From Moritella sp. 24 (GTDB taxonomy: Bacteria; Pseudomonadota; Gammaproteobacteria; Enterobacterales; Moritellaceae): a stretch of DNA of 64,000 nt. The DNA lies in NCBI RefSeq assembly GCF_018219155.1, contig NZ_CP056123.1, forward strand, positions 682,001 to 746,000, in the 5' to 3' direction. Shown here one piece after another: positions 30,237 to 40,803 of the stretch. Position 1 is the first letter of the stretch; each line of letters begins with the position of its first letter. The notes under the pieces were generated by a model. The model was given only the letters and a program-made list of their open reading frames with translations, was not told the origin of the DNA and did not search any database. The position numbers and the translations under genes are program-made.

Positions 30237-32102
30237 CTAATTTTTAGAACGGTTGAGGTAATAGGCTTCAAAATCCTCAGGAGTTAATGGTCTTGCTATA
30301 TGATAGCCCTGTCCACATTCACAATTCATTTGTTGTAATAATTCAAAATGTTCTTTGGTTTCAATGCCTTCTGCAATAACTTTTAATCCCATCTGTTTCG
30401 CCATCATTAAAATAGCTTTGCAAATAACATGGTCATTATCACCTCTAGTCATATTCATGACAAAGCTTTTATCAATTTTTAAATAATCGACATTGAATTT
30501 TTTCAAATAAGATAAAGACGCATAGCCTGTACCAAAATCATCGATTGCGATCTGTATTCCTTTGTCACGTAGTTCATGCAGTTTATCTGTGACATCATCT
30601 GTCGATTCAATCAGTAAGCCTTCTGTAATCTCTATAACAAGACTTGTAGGGTCCAAGTTGTGCTTCTTTATATAGTCGAAGGCAAGCTCTGAAGTACTAT
30701 TACGGAACTCGAGTGGCGATGAGTTTATTGATACCTTTAAGTTCGGATTAAGGTGTTTACGCCATGCTGCAACTTGATGCATAGCAGTTTTAAATACCCA
30801 TCGACCAATGTTATTAATAACCCCGATTTCTTCTGCAAGCGGAATGAAGTCGAGTGGTGGAATCAGTCCTTTAGACGGGTGGTGCCAACGTAGCAGTGCC
30901 TCAACTTTGTTAACCTGACCAGACGTTAAATCAATAACGGGTTGGTATACCAAGCTAAACTCTTCATTTTCAATTGCTCTTTGCATATCGTTAATGATAC
31001 TTGCACGTGCTAATACAGCCTCTCGCATTTGCGAATTAAAATAATGGTGGCTACCTCGACCATACGCTTTGGCACTGAGCACTGCTTGCTCTGCATTGTT
31101 AAATATATTTTCAGCAGTGAGTGCATCATCAGGGTAAAACGTAATCCCTATACAGGCCGAGATATGATGCACTTTATCATTGAGCTTAAAAGGGGTTGAT
31201 AAATTATGATAAAGGGTTTGAATTGTTTGCTCACTGACATCATCGTCTGCAAGATTCGGAATGATGATGATGAATTGATCGGCATCTAATCTTGCTACGT
31301 GATCTTGACTGCGTATTGAATCTTTAATGCGCGATGCGGTCTGGAGGAGTAACTCATTTCCCCATTTACGCTCTAAATTATCATTAATTTCTTTAAAACC
31401 ATCCAGATTGAGGTGAATAACCGCTAATTTTTGATCATGGGATTTATCTTGTTGGATGATATTATTTAACTGGTGATTGATGTATTTTTGATTGAATAAG
31501 CCAGTCAAATTATCGTGATTTTCTTGCTGCCATATTTTTTCATTGGCGCCTGCGAGCTCTATTGCAATACTGGCCAAGTTGGCAGATTGCTCAATGATCT
31601 CGAAGTCGTCATCACTTGGGCTACAAACATGGCGGTGATAAATCGCAAATGTACCAAGGACTTTACGATTAGAGCCGATAATCGGTTCTGACCAGCATGA
31701 AGCTAGACCTGCCTGTTTTGCAAGGGGAGTAAATTCACACCAATAATCATGTGTTGCAATGTCTTCTACAATAACGCGTTCGCCAGAGAATGCGGCAGTG
31801 CCACATGAGCCGACACCTGCCCCGACGAGAATGCCATCGATAGCGTCATTATAAAAGCTTGGTAATTGTGTTGAAGCGCCGTGAGTTAGCTGCTTAGTCT
31901 CAGGATCTAATAGCAAAATACTACATATCATTCCTTCGTGATCCAGCTCGACACCTTTTACTACTTCTAATAAGATTTCAGAAACAGGTTGTGAGTTAAC
32001 AATTAGCTCTAAAATATTTCGACGTAAAGCATTTGATTTTTGCTGGCGAGATAATTTTAATTCTAGCTGAGCTGACCTAGCGGCTAACGACTTTTCTAGC
32101 AC
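30237..32102 (-). CDS. GAF-GGDEF-EAL protein, probable c-di-GMP phosphodiesterase
   Basis: Domains in order: short coiled coil, GAF sensor (about 30-185), degenerate GGDEF (about 200-355) and EAL (about 365-610). The cyclase signature reads DADQF at 273-277 instead of GGDEF, so synthesis is unlikely. The EAL domain keeps its catalytic set: EAL at 401-403, N460, E491, DD at 521-522 (DDFGTGYAS), KIDKSF near 542 and EGIE near 578. The protein should therefore hydrolyse c-di-GMP, with GAF or the dead GGDEF (possible GTP binding) as regulator. The start is GTG at 32102 with AAAGG upstream. No membrane segment is present. Confidence 0.9.
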   Translation of the reverse strand: MLEKSLAARSAQLELKLSRQQKSNALRRNILELIVNSQPVSEILLEVVKGVELDHEGMICSILLLDPETKQLTHGASTQLPSFYNDAIDGILVGAGVGSCGTAAFSGERVIVEDIATHDYWCEFTPLAKQAGLASCWSEPIIGSNRKVLGTFAIYHRHVCSPSDDDFEIIEQSANLASIAIELAGANEKIWQQENHDNLTGLFNQKYINHQLNNIIQQDKSHDQKLAVIHLNLDGFKEINDNLERKWGNELLLQTASRIKDSIRSQDHVARLDADQFIIIIPNLADDDVSEQTIQTLYHNLSTPFKLNDKVHHISACIGITFYPDDALTAENIFNNAEQAVLSAKAYGRGSHHYFNSQMREAVLARASIINDMQRAIENEEFSLVYQPVIDLTSGQVNKVEALLRWHHPSKGLIPPLDFIPLAEEIGVINNIGRWVFKTAMHQVAAWRKHLNPNLKVSINSSPLEFRNSTSELAFDYIKKHNLDPTSLVIEITEGLLIESTDDVTDKLHELRDKGIQIAIDDFGTGYASLSYLKKFNVDYLKIDKSFVMNMTRGDNDHVICKAILMMAKQMGLKVIAEGIETKEHFELLQQMNCECGQGYHIARPLTPEDFEAYYLNRSKN

Positions 32103-32469
32103 AATGGCACCTTTATTTAATTCTAGTCTTTAGACTTAATGCGAAGGAGTAAACTTAATTATATTTCAAATTCAAATGATAAGTGCAATTTTTAGTTCAT
32201 TAGTAGATCTAATACTTGTAATTTTCTTGGTGGTACTTAGTTAGTATTAGGCGATGATGTAATAGAGTAAAAGTTCAGTCCCCATAGTTTAATTTAAGTA
32301 TCCCTTAGTGAGTATTTGGGTTGTGTTTGATACAGATCAATTTGGAGTTTCATTAATATGGCAAAGTACATCTAGGTTAATGCTTTGTTGCAAAATGGTG
32401 TCAAAGAACATCAAATGCGATGAGGCTGTATTTGAAATGAAAAACATACCCGTTTTAATGGAGCACTAC
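32103..32469. other. Intergenic region upstream of ompW
   Basis: These 367 bp separate the divergent GGDEF/EAL gene and ompW. They contain a perfect FNR box (32327-32340). An open frame runs through the right part into ompW but has no ribosome-binding site or signal peptide, so it is treated as leader. Nothing else is recognised. Confidence 0.55.
32327..32340. promoter_or_regulatory. FNR box upstream of ompW
   Basis: TTGATACAGATCAA is an exact match to the FNR consensus TTGAT-N4-ATCAA, 130 bp before the ompW start codon. E. coli ompW is known to respond to FNR and oxygen, which supports a functional site. Confidence 0.72.
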
Positions 32470-33132
32470 ATGAACAAGAAGATCTTATCAGGATTAATCA
32501 CCGCCTCTTTATTATCAGCAACGCTTGCAGCCCCTGCTTTCGCTCATCAACAAGGGGATATTATTGTTCGTGCCGGCGCTATTATGGTTGCACCTAATGA
32601 ATCAAGTGATGATGTTGATATAACAGGTGTAGCTAATTTTGGTGAATTTCAGGTGAACGATAATACCCAACTGGGTTTGAACTTTACCTATATGGCAACG
32701 GACAATATTGGTATTGAGTTAGTTGCTGCTACGCCATTCAAGCATGAAGTTGCACTCGAAGCGACTGGTGTGATTGCTGAAGTTCATCAACTACCACCAA
32801 CATTATTAGCGCAGTATTATTTTGGTAATGCAGGCTCTAAATTACGCCCTTACGTAGGTGCTGGTGTTAACTTCACGGTGTTCTATGACACTAAATTTAA
32901 TGATACTGGTAAAGGCGCTGGACTAAGTAATCTAGATATGAGTAATTCTGTTGGTTTAGCTGCGCAAGTTGGTGTGGATTATAAAATTAATGAGAAATGG
33001 TTGGTAAATGCATCTGTGATGTATGCAGGTATCAGTTCAGATGTTACGTTCGATGTTGGTAATGATAGCTACAAAATTGAAACAGATATCGATCCATTGG
33101 TATACATGGTGAGTGTGGGTTATGTATTTTAA
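32470..33132 (+). CDS. ompW: OmpW family outer-membrane protein
   Basis: OmpW is an eight-stranded outer-membrane barrel thought to form a small hydrophobic channel; related proteins respond to oxygen and salinity. The signal peptide (MNKKILSGLITASLLSATLA, then APAFA) starts at the ATG at 32470, preceded by GGAG. The mature part contains VRAGAIMVAPNESSD and ends in the aromatic GYVF typical of barrels. The 220 residues fit the family. A frame extending upstream to 32308 is not used. A terminator follows. Confidence 0.92.
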   Translation: MNKKILSGLITASLLSATLAAPAFAHQQGDIIVRAGAIMVAPNESSDDVDITGVANFGEFQVNDNTQLGLNFTYMATDNIGIELVAATPFKHEVALEATGVIAEVHQLPPTLLAQYYFGNAGSKLRPYVGAGVNFTVFYDTKFNDTGKGAGLSNLDMSNSVGLAAQVGVDYKINEKWLVNASVMYAGISSDVTFDVGNDSYKIETDIDPLVYMVSVGYVF

Positions 33133-33164
33133 TTAGCTGTCATCGTTTCTATTAGCTAAATATA

Positions 33165-33193
33165 ACAAGGTGCATCTGCGCCTTGTTTTGTTT
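33165..33193 (+). terminator. Terminator after ompW
   Basis: A 9-bp stem (ACAAGGTGC, 33165-33173; GCGCCTTGT, 33178-33186, one G-U pair) with an ATCT loop is followed by TTTGTTT. Confidence 0.75.
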
Positions 33194-33416
33194 GTGGTTC
33201 AACATAACAATTTATCTTCATACCCCTATTTTAATTATCCCCCTCTGCTGAATACGCAATTTAAACCGCAGGTTACAATCCCTTACACTGTCTCTGTCAT
33301 CGACAACGTATGCTATTAACATTCTAATTCTTAAATGTAGTATTTCGAATTATGTGATGATTTGCTCTTAGGTATATACATGAGCTTCCATAATTCAAAA
33401 TATGAGAGGATAAATA

Positions 33417-34610
33417 ATGTTTGGTCGAAATAAAAGTTATGATCTGGAAAGATCGAGAGATAATTTTGAAAAAGGTAAAAGCAGAGAGTCTATATTAGCT
33501 AATGCTGGTATTGCAGGAGTAGGTACTCAAGGTTGTATAATTCGTAGAGGTTCGACTCTAGGTACTAAAAAAAGCGCAAGATTAAATGCTCGTCAGAAGA
33601 AACTGCATAAGAAAGGTGGATATACGAAGCAGGCTGCTTACGATGATGCAAAGTTATTAGGGGTAACTGTAAGTGACATGCGCAGTGATATAGCTGGCTA
33701 TATAGGCGATTCAGCTGATGCGATTGTAGATGTGTCCAAGTTCATGTCTGGAACGGGTGGCGCGTATACAGGGGGAAGTGCTTTAGGTGTATCTGCTTCG
33801 ACTACGTTAGGACCATTGATGCAAGTTCATAGTGCTGTTGTGAATATTTATGAATGGAAAAAAAACTTAAGCAATGCTCAAGACCTTCCCGCTAATCCAT
33901 TGCTTTCTACGATAGATGCTGCATTACATGAAAATACGAAAACAGCGGCATATTTTAAGAAGAGAATGGGAAAGAAAATTGCAGGTGATTTGTTTTCATT
34001 TGGCGGGGGAATGCTAAGTAGTGTTACTCACGTTAATGCATTAGGTGCAGTCCGTCATGGTCGCTCAGATGCTAAAACTATTGCGCATTTAGTTCGACTT
34101 AATGAGATGCTTAAGAAGTATAAAAGCAAAGGACTGACTGTCGAATATAATTTATGTAAAGTTATTATCGATGCTAAAAAACTTAAAGTAGAATCACAAT
34201 CGGCAGCGTTAGTCGCTGATATGATCCCTGGTAATATTGCAGGTGGTGCTACTGCTGCTATCAGTTTTGCACACGGACAAACACTAAATTGTCGACTATC
34301 GAATATGGCGATTGATATCGAAAAGGCAGCTAAAAGACTACACTACCGTGCTTTTTATGAAATGGATGATGATTATGGTATTGCAGGTTTGTTCGGTGAA
34401 GAAGCCGTTAATGAGTATGCTAGCGAGACACCCGCTTTAGATATGGTTCGGGAGTTATTTTCTCAGATTGGACGGATTGAAAAAGAGAGAGTTCTTCTTA
34501 ATTTTGCAGGTCATAAGTTAAAATTTGGCGGAGAGCACTTTAGAGCTGATAAGTTGATGCATGAACCTGCTGGGTGGATGACAATTGTCGATAAATTAAA
34601 CCTGATTTAA
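33417..34610 (+). CDS. Orphan hypothetical protein with glycine-rich hydrophobic segments, 397 aa
   Basis: I do not recognise this protein. It has a basic, lysine/arginine-rich N-terminal 70 residues with no signal peptide. Three glycine/alanine-rich weakly hydrophobic stretches follow at about 113-146, 189-212 and 264-287, with soluble helical regions between. Cysteines are at 40, 247 and 292. The C-terminal 100 residues are acidic then basic. Preceding AGAGGA supports the ATG at 33417. It is not in an operon: ompW's terminator lies before it and dinB follows 160 bp later. The layout recalls membrane-inserting or secreted effector-like proteins, but that is only an impression. Confidence 0.75.
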   Translation: MFGRNKSYDLERSRDNFEKGKSRESILANAGIAGVGTQGCIIRRGSTLGTKKSARLNARQKKLHKKGGYTKQAAYDDAKLLGVTVSDMRSDIAGYIGDSADAIVDVSKFMSGTGGAYTGGSALGVSASTTLGPLMQVHSAVVNIYEWKKNLSNAQDLPANPLLSTIDAALHENTKTAAYFKKRMGKKIAGDLFSFGGGMLSSVTHVNALGAVRHGRSDAKTIAHLVRLNEMLKKYKSKGLTVEYNLCKVIIDAKKLKVESQSAALVADMIPGNIAGGATAAISFAHGQTLNCRLSNMAIDIEKAAKRLHYRAFYEMDDDYGIAGLFGEEAVNEYASETPALDMVRELFSQIGRIEKERVLLNFAGHKLKFGGEHFRADKLMHEPAGWMTIVDKLNLI

Positions 34611-34721
34611 TTATTTTAGCCATTCTGCGTTTGTACATGGATGTATAAACATAGGATAAATCTCACCGTGCTCAATTTCTTATTTAATCATTTGTTCTCT
34701 GCATTAATTTTATTTATAATT

Positions 34722-34741
34722 AACTGGTCTTTTATACAGTC
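34722..34741. promoter_or_regulatory. Candidate LexA (SOS) box upstream of dinB
   Basis: AACTGGTCTTTTATACAGTC matches the gammaproteobacterial consensus CTGT-N8-ACAG with one core mismatch (CTGG). It is 30 bp before the dinB start, the right place for repression. E. coli dinB is a LexA target. Confidence 0.6.
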
Positions 34742-34770
34742 CTATTTACGTGGTTATAGTTAGTTAAATC

Positions 34771-35823
34771 ATGAGAAAAATAATTCATATCGATATGGAT
34801 GCGTATTTCGCGAATGTAGAAGTACGTGACAATCCTGCTTACAAAGATATTCCTATCGCGATTGGTGGCATGAGTGATCGCCGTGGAGTGATTGCTACGT
34901 GTAATTATATTGCCCGTCAGTATGGTGTACGCTCTGCGATGTCTTCTTATAAAGCAATGCAACTCTGCCCTGACTTAACGCTTGTGCCGTCACGTATGCA
35001 GGTATATCGAGAAGTCTCTGCTCAGATCCATGAAATATTTTCTCGTTATACTGATTTGATTGAACCACTGTCCCTAGATGAAGCCTTTTTAGATGTTACT
35101 GACTGTGAATTATTTTCTGGTAGTGCGACGTTAATAGCGGAAGATATTCGAAAAAGTATTGAATCTGAGTTAGCACTTACTGCGTCTGCGGGAGTGGCAC
35201 CGGTGAAGTTTTTGGCTAAAGTAGCGTCAGATATTAATAAGCCAAATGGATCATTTGTTATTACGCCTCCTCAAGTGAAATCTTTTGTTGCAGACTTACC
35301 ATTAAACAAAATTCCCGGAGTGGGTAAGGTGACTTGGCAAAAGCTTAATCGTGTCGGTTTATATACGTGTGCTGATGTTCTTAAATTTCCTGCTCAGGAT
35401 ATTATTGATAGCTTTGGTAAGTTAGGTCATAGTTTATTAGAACGCTGTCAGGGAATAGATAATCGCCCTGTTTGTAATGAACAAAATCGTAAATCGGTAG
35501 GCGTTGAAATTACATTACCTGAAGACATCCTGACATTAGAGCAGTGCATGGCATTGTTTCCACAATTATATCAAACGCTACTGCAACGCTTGCAAAAAGC
35601 ATCTCCTGATATGCGCATTACCAAGCAGGGTGTTAAACTTAAATTTAACGATTTTGTTTCTACAACCACTGAACAAAGCATTACGACTTTAGATGAGCAC
35701 TTATTTTCTGACCTATTCGCACAAGCAATGACAAAGCAAGATAAGCGTGGGATTCGCTTAATTGGTTTATACGTTGGCCTCGCTGGTGATAAGGATAGTG
35801 AGCAATATAATCTATTGTTTTAG
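34771..35823 (+). CDS. dinB: DNA polymerase IV (Y-family translesion polymerase)
   Basis: DinB copies past damaged bases. The catalytic carboxylates are visible in [12 protein letters not shown] and [10 protein letters not shown]. The helix-hairpin-helix thumb has [12 protein letters not shown], and the little-finger domain follows. The 350 residues match E. coli DinB (351). A candidate LexA box lies just upstream. The C-terminal clamp-binding motif is plausible at the last residues (QYNLLF). Confidence 0.96.
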   Translation: MRKIIHIDMDAYFANVEVRDNPAYKDIPIAIGGMSDRRGVIATCNYIARQYGVRSAMSSYKAMQLCPDLTLVPSRMQVYREVSAQIHEIFSRYTDLIEPLSLDEAFLDVTDCELFSGSATLIAEDIRKSIESELALTASAGVAPVKFLAKVASDINKPNGSFVITPPQVKSFVADLPLNKIPGVGKVTWQKLNRVGLYTCADVLKFPAQDIIDSFGKLGHSLLERCQGIDNRPVCNEQNRKSVGVEITLPEDILTLEQCMALFPQLYQTLLQRLQKASPDMRITKQGVKLKFNDFVSTTTEQSITTLDEHLFSDLFAQAMTKQDKRGIRLIGLYVGLAGDKDSEQYNLLF

Positions 35824-35922
35824 CATTTAATTTATTCCTATCAATAATATTCTTTATCTTTTTATAATCTACCGACATCCCTCCTATATTCCTAAAAGTT
35901 ATTAAAAATCAGTTTATGTTCT

Positions 35923-35951
35923 TTGGCGGTTATAAGTAAAGGGGCTATATT
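35923..35951 (+). promoter_or_regulatory. Candidate promoter of the cysDN operon
   Basis: -35 TTGGCG (35923-35928), a 17-bp spacer and -10 TATATT (35946-35951) lie 48 bp before cysD. CysB control is expected from E. coli but no site can be called by eye. Confidence 0.42.
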
Positions 35952-35998
35952 GATCCAAACGATATGAAATTATCCAATTTGGTCTGATGGAGTAGAAG

Positions 35999-36907
35999 AT
36001 GAATCAACAGAGGTTGACCCACCTTAAACAGCTGGAAGCTGAAAGTATCCACATAATCAGGGAAGTTGCTGCAGAGTTCGATAATCCGGTAATGATGTAT
36101 TCAATCGGTAAAGACTCATCAGTGATGCTGCATCTTGCGCGTAAAGCTTTTTACCCAGGTAAGATCCCGTTTCCATTATTGCATGTTGATACTAACTGGA
36201 AGTTTCGCGAAATGATTGAGTTTCGTGACAAGACTGTAGAGAAATATGGTTTTGACTTATTAGTGCATCAGAATCCTGAAGGGATCGCGATGGGCTGTAG
36301 TCCATTTGATCACGGTAGTTCAAAGCATACCGACATCATGAAAACCCAAGGCCTGAAACAGGCACTAGACAAATATGGTTTTGATGCTGCATTTGGTGGC
36401 GCACGACGTGATGAAGAAAAATCACGAGCGAAAGAACGCGTGTATTCATTCCGTGATAAGAACCATCGCTGGGATCCAAAAAACCAACGCCCTGAATTAT
36501 GGCGTACTTACAACGGTCAAGTGAATAAGGGTGAAAGTATTCGTGTTTTCCCATTATCAAACTGGACTGAATTGGATATTTGGCAATATATCTACCAAGA
36601 ACAAATCGAAATTGTACCACTTTACCTTGCTGCAAAACGTCCTGTTGTTGAACGTGACGGTGCTTTGATCATGGTTGATGATGATCGCATGAAGCTACAA
36701 GAAGGTGAGAAAATAGAAGAGAAAATGGTGCGTTTTAGAACGCTGGGCTGTTATCCACTCACAGGTGCTGTGGAATCTGAAGCATTAACATTGCCTGAAA
36801 TTATTGAAGAAATGTTACTGGCAACAAGCAGTGAACGACAAGGACGTATGATTGACCATGATTCTTCTGCTTCAATGGAGCAAAAGAAACGTCAAGGTTA
36901 TTTCTAG
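35999..36907 (+). CDS. cysD: Sulfate adenylyltransferase subunit 2
   Basis: CysD is the catalytic half of ATP sulfurylase and forms adenosine 5'-phosphosulfate from ATP and sulfate. It is a PP-loop protein with [18 protein letters not shown] and [15 protein letters not shown]. The 302 residues match E. coli. It begins the operon cysD-cysN-permease-cysC-cysQ and starts 16 bp before cysN. Confidence 0.97.
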   Translation: MNQQRLTHLKQLEAESIHIIREVAAEFDNPVMMYSIGKDSSVMLHLARKAFYPGKIPFPLLHVDTNWKFREMIEFRDKTVEKYGFDLLVHQNPEGIAMGCSPFDHGSSKHTDIMKTQGLKQALDKYGFDAAFGGARRDEEKSRAKERVYSFRDKNHRWDPKNQRPELWRTYNGQVNKGESIRVFPLSNWTELDIWQYIYQEQIEIVPLYLAAKRPVVERDGALIMVDDDRMKLQEGEKIEEKMVRFRTLGCYPLTGAVESEALTLPEIIEEMLLATSSERQGRMIDHDSSASMEQKKRQGYF

Positions 36908-36922
36908 GTAGGAGCAGGATAG

Positions 36923-38344
36923 ATGAACAGTCAAATAGCAAATGAATTAGCACAAACAGATATCGAAACCTACTTACACCAACAGCAGCATAAAAGCTTA
37001 TTACGTTTTTTAACGTGTGGCAGTGTTGATGATGGTAAGAGTAGTCTTATTGGTCGTTTATTACATGATTCGCATCAGATCTATGAAGATCAATTAGCGG
37101 CGTTACATGTTGATAGTCAAAAATCAGGTACAACAGGTGAAGCGATTGATTTAGCTTTATTAGTTGATGGCCTTGCTGCTGAGCGCGAGCAGGGTATTAC
37201 CATTGATGTTGCATACCGTTATTTCTCGACAGCAACACGTAAGTTTATTATTGCAGATACGCCAGGACATGAAGAATACACACGTAATATGGCGACAGGT
37301 GCGTCAACGTGTGATCTTGCGGTGATCTTAATCGATGCTCGTAAAGGTGTATTAACGCAAACTAAACGTCATTCGTATATTGCGTCATTATTGGGTATTA
37401 AACATTTTGTTGTTGCCATTAATAAAATGGATCTAGTTGATTTTTCTGAGCAGCGCTTTGAAGAAATCAAAGAGGAATACTTAGCTTTTACTGAAAAATT
37501 AAACGATATTACGATTGAGTTCACACCGTTATCTGCATTATTGGGCGACAACGTTGTCGATCGTTCTACGCGTACACCTTGGTTCAAGGGACGTACATTA
37601 TTAGAGTGTTTAGAAGCTGTTGATACATCTGATGATGCACTCGATAAACCATTCCGTTTACCTGTGCAATACGTGAATCGTCCAAACCTTGATTTCCGTG
37701 GTTTTGCTGGCACGATTGCAGCTGGTCAAATTAATGTTGGTGATGAAGTTGTCGCTCTGCCGTCTGGTAAATCAAGCACAGTTAAATCGATTGTAACTTT
37801 TGATGGTGAACTCTCGTCTGCGCATCAAGATCAAGCTATCACGTTAACACTGACTGATGAAATTGATGTGAGCCGTGGTGATATTCTGGTATCAAAAGCA
37901 CAACAGCCGATCTTATCTGATTCACTTGTAGCGAATGTTGTATGGATGTCTGATCAAGTTCTTGAGCTAGGTCGTCAATATGATATTAAACTCGCAAGTA
38001 AGAAAACCACAGGTCAGTTTACATTGCTCCGTAATAAAGTGGATGTGAATACGTTGGAAGAGTCTGCTGCGACTGAGCTTGCATTAAATGAAATTGGTTT
38101 ATGTGAGTTAACGCTGACAGAAGCCGTTCCTGCCGACAAGTATCAAGATGTTGCTGATACGGGGAGTTTCATTGTGATTGATCGACTGACTAACGTAACC
38201 GTTGGTGCCGGTATGATTGAACAAGTACTCGAGTCGAAAGGAAGTACTCACTCACATGAATTTAGTGAGTTTGAAGCTGAATTGAATGCGTTAGTACGCA
38301 AACACTTCCCTAAATGGCAAGCTATCGATATTAGCAAGCTGTAG
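36923..38344 (+). CDS. cysN: Sulfate adenylyltransferase subunit 1 (GTPase)
   Basis: CysN couples GTP hydrolysis to sulfate activation by CysD. It is an EF-Tu-like GTPase with P-loop [19 protein letters not shown]3 [10 protein letters not shown] and G4 NKMD. The 473 residues are full length. There is no fused APS kinase domain; cysC is separate downstream, as in E. coli. Confidence 0.97.
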   Translation: MNSQIANELAQTDIETYLHQQQHKSLLRFLTCGSVDDGKSSLIGRLLHDSHQIYEDQLAALHVDSQKSGTTGEAIDLALLVDGLAAEREQGITIDVAYRYFSTATRKFIIADTPGHEEYTRNMATGASTCDLAVILIDARKGVLTQTKRHSYIASLLGIKHFVVAINKMDLVDFSEQRFEEIKEEYLAFTEKLNDITIEFTPLSALLGDNVVDRSTRTPWFKGRTLLECLEAVDTSDDALDKPFRLPVQYVNRPNLDFRGFAGTIAAGQINVGDEVVALPSGKSSTVKSIVTFDGELSSAHQDQAITLTLTDEIDVSRGDILVSKAQQPILSDSLVANVVWMSDQVLELGRQYDIKLASKKTTGQFTLLRNKVDVNTLEESAATELALNEIGLCELTLTEAVPADKYQDVADTGSFIVIDRLTNVTVGAGMIEQVLESKGSTHSHEFSEFEAELNALVRKHFPKWQAIDISKL

Positions 38345-38353
38345 GATGTTGTT

Positions 38354-40084
38354 ATGAATGTGATACAGGGAAGTATTTTAGTCTCACTAATGATCTTTAT
38401 TGGTCTACTTATCTCAGGTAAGTTTCGACCATCGAGTTTATTTGGTGGGATGGTAATTTTAGCTTACTTGTCAGGCTTTATTGAAATGCCACAAGTGATG
38501 GCTGGATTTACTAATCCTTCTCTTATCACATTAATTTTATTATTATTGATTTCGATTACGATTGAAAAAACACGTTTAATTAGCTGGATCGGTCGACAGT
38601 TGTCAACGGGCCGCTTTACAGTTGTGGTTGCTAAACTTGGTATTTCCACTGCCTTATTGTCTTCTTTTACGAACAACACCGCTGTTGTTGCATCATTAAT
38701 TGGTGCAGTGAAACGTAATAATACCCACGCACCCACTAAATTACTTATTCCACTTTCTTATGCTGCTATTTTCGGTGGCACTTTGACCTTAATTGGTACT
38801 TCGACAAACTTGATTGTAAATAGTTTTGTGGTTGATGCTGGCCTACCTTCATTGGGCTTTTTTGAATTTTCTATTATAGGCTTAGCGGGCTTTATGGCAG
38901 GGATGGTTGTGCTTATTACCATGAGCCATCGATTACCTGATCACAATCAAGATGATAATGAAGAGTTAGTTTATTTTTTAGAAGCACGCGTAAAAGCGAA
39001 CTCGGATCTTGTTGGCAAAAGTATTGCTGAGAACAATTTACGGGCGTTAAAACAATTATACCTTGCTGAGATTCAACGAGACGGTGAGGTGATTTGTCCT
39101 GTTTGCCCTGAAGAAATACTGCAAGCGAACGATCAGCTATTGTTCTGTGGTGATGTTGATTCAGTCGGTGTCTTGCAAGACATTAAAGGACTGACGTTAT
39201 TTGGTCAAGGCGAACTAAATGGGCAGCATCTTGTTGAAGTGATTGTCAGTCATTCATCAAAATTAAATGGTTTAACGTTAAAAGAAAGTAAGTTCAGAGA
39301 GCATTTCGATTCTGTGGTTGTCGCTATACGTCGTGGTCATAGTCCATTACGTGGCGGTTTAGGTAATGTGCGTTTACGCGCGGGTGATACATTATTATTA
39401 GCCCCTGGTGCGGTGTTTAAAAATAGCAAAGACTTGAGTCGTGATTTTGTTGTCGTCAGTGGTTTAGATGTGGCAACACGGTTAAGTGATCATCGTAGTA
39501 TCACTGTATTAGCAGGCTTTGTTGGTACAATTGCTTTAGCGTTAACAGGTACATTACCGTTATTGAAAGGGTTGGTGATATTTGTATTACTGCTGTGTAT
39601 GAGCGGCACACTATCACTGCAAGAGATCCGTAGACGTTTACCCGTTGATCTATGGATTGTTGTTGGCAGTGCATTAGCATTATCGAATATGTTACAGACG
39701 ACTGGCGTATCCGATTTATTAGCGAACTACTTACTCGACGTTTTCAATGGTTGGGGGGTATTAGCTGCATTTATTGCAACTTATCTTGCGACATTATTAC
39801 TCAGCGAGCTCATTACTAATAATGCAGCTGCAGCTCTCGCGTTTCCAATCGCTTTTAGTTTGGCGCAAAGCTATGGTGTGAGTGAATTACCTTTCATTAT
39901 GGCGGTTATTTTTGGCGCCAGTGCCAGCTTTATATCGCCTTATGGTTATCAAACCAATTTAATGGTTTATAGCGCTGGAAATTATGCGCTATCAGACTAC
40001 CTTAAACTCGGTGTACCAACATCGATTGCTTATTCTTCTGTGGTATTAGTAATGATCCCATATGTATTCCCATTTTATCTGTGA
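38354..40084 (+). CDS. SLC13/DASS-type permease with two TrkA-C domains, probable sulfate transporter
   Basis: The 576-residue membrane protein has N-terminal and C-terminal transmembrane halves. Between them (about 205-365) are two regulatory TrkA-C (RCK-C) domains. The transport halves show [13 protein letters not shown] and [15 protein letters not shown], the repeated SNT-like motifs of the family. Its place between cysN and cysC strongly suggests sulfate, and Na+ coupling would fit the marine setting. Substrate is inferred from context; other divalent anions are possible. It starts 9 bp after cysN. Confidence 0.88.
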   Translation: MNVIQGSILVSLMIFIGLLISGKFRPSSLFGGMVILAYLSGFIEMPQVMAGFTNPSLITLILLLLISITIEKTRLISWIGRQLSTGRFTVVVAKLGISTALLSSFTNNTAVVASLIGAVKRNNTHAPTKLLIPLSYAAIFGGTLTLIGTSTNLIVNSFVVDAGLPSLGFFEFSIIGLAGFMAGMVVLITMSHRLPDHNQDDNEELVYFLEARVKANSDLVGKSIAENNLRALKQLYLAEIQRDGEVICPVCPEEILQANDQLLFCGDVDSVGVLQDIKGLTLFGQGELNGQHLVEVIVSHSSKLNGLTLKESKFREHFDSVVVAIRRGHSPLRGGLGNVRLRAGDTLLLAPGAVFKNSKDLSRDFVVVSGLDVATRLSDHRSITVLAGFVGTIALALTGTLPLLKGLVIFVLLLCMSGTLSLQEIRRRLPVDLWIVVGSALALSNMLQTTGVSDLLANYLLDVFNGWGVLAAFIATYLATLLLSELITNNAAAALAFPIAFSLAQSYGVSELPFIMAVIFGASASFISPYGYQTNLMVYSAGNYALSDYLKLGVPTSIAYSSVVLVMIPYVFPFYL

Positions 40085-40091
40085 GTGTGTA

Positions 40092-40727
40092 ATGACAACA
40101 ATTATCAAGGAAAGTGATGCTGGCAAAACAGCAACAGACAATATCGTATGGCATCAACATAGTGTTGATAAAGCAGCAAGAGCAGCGAATAAAAAACAGC
40201 AGCCCTGTGTATTATGGTTTACTGGCTTAAGTGGTTCAGGTAAATCAACGGTCGCAGGTGCGTTAGAGAATGAATTACATAAAGCGGGTTATCACACTTA
40301 TCTACTAGACGGTGACAATGTACGTTTTGGCTTATGTGGTGATCTTGGCTTTAGCGATGATGATCGTAAAGAAAATATTCGCAGAGTGGGAGAAGTGGCA
40401 AAGTTAATGGTTGATGCGGGTGTTATTGTATTAACTGCATTTATTTCTCCACATCGTCAAGAGCGTGAGCTAGTACGCTCATTGCTTGGTGATAGCGAGT
40501 TTATAGAGATCCATGTTGATGCTGATCTTGCAACCTGTGAGCAGCGTGATCCAAAAGGTCTGTATAAAAAAGCCCGTGCAGGGGAGATTAAAAACTTCAC
40601 CGGTATTGATTCTGTTTATGAGGCTCCAGAGAAACCAGAGCTTTATTTAGACAATGGTAGCAACCCTGTTGCAACGTCTGTCGAGCAAATAATGGCGTAT
40701 CTGTCACAGCAGGGTCATATTAAGTAG
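40092..40727 (+). CDS. cysC: Adenylyl-sulfate kinase
   Basis: CysC phosphorylates APS to PAPS. The P-loop is [18 protein letters not shown], followed by [16 protein letters not shown] and the [13 protein letters not shown] segment. The ATG at 40092 lies 7 bp after the permease stop and gives 211 residues, like E. coli CysC. An upstream frame start at 40062 overlaps the permease and is not needed. Confidence 0.96.
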   Translation: MTTIIKESDAGKTATDNIVWHQHSVDKAARAANKKQQPCVLWFTGLSGSGKSTVAGALENELHKAGYHTYLLDGDNVRFGLCGDLGFSDDDRKENIRRVGEVAKLMVDAGVIVLTAFISPHRQERELVRSLLGDSEFIEIHVDADLATCEQRDPKGLYKKARAGEIKNFTGIDSVYEAPEKPELYLDNGSNPVATSVEQIMAYLSQQGHIK

Positions 40728-40803
40728 CAGTGTTATAAGTACCATATTAAGAATTAATCGTTTATCAGCAGTCATTTGTAAGCAAGGGAGTCGTAGCGAA
40801 CAC

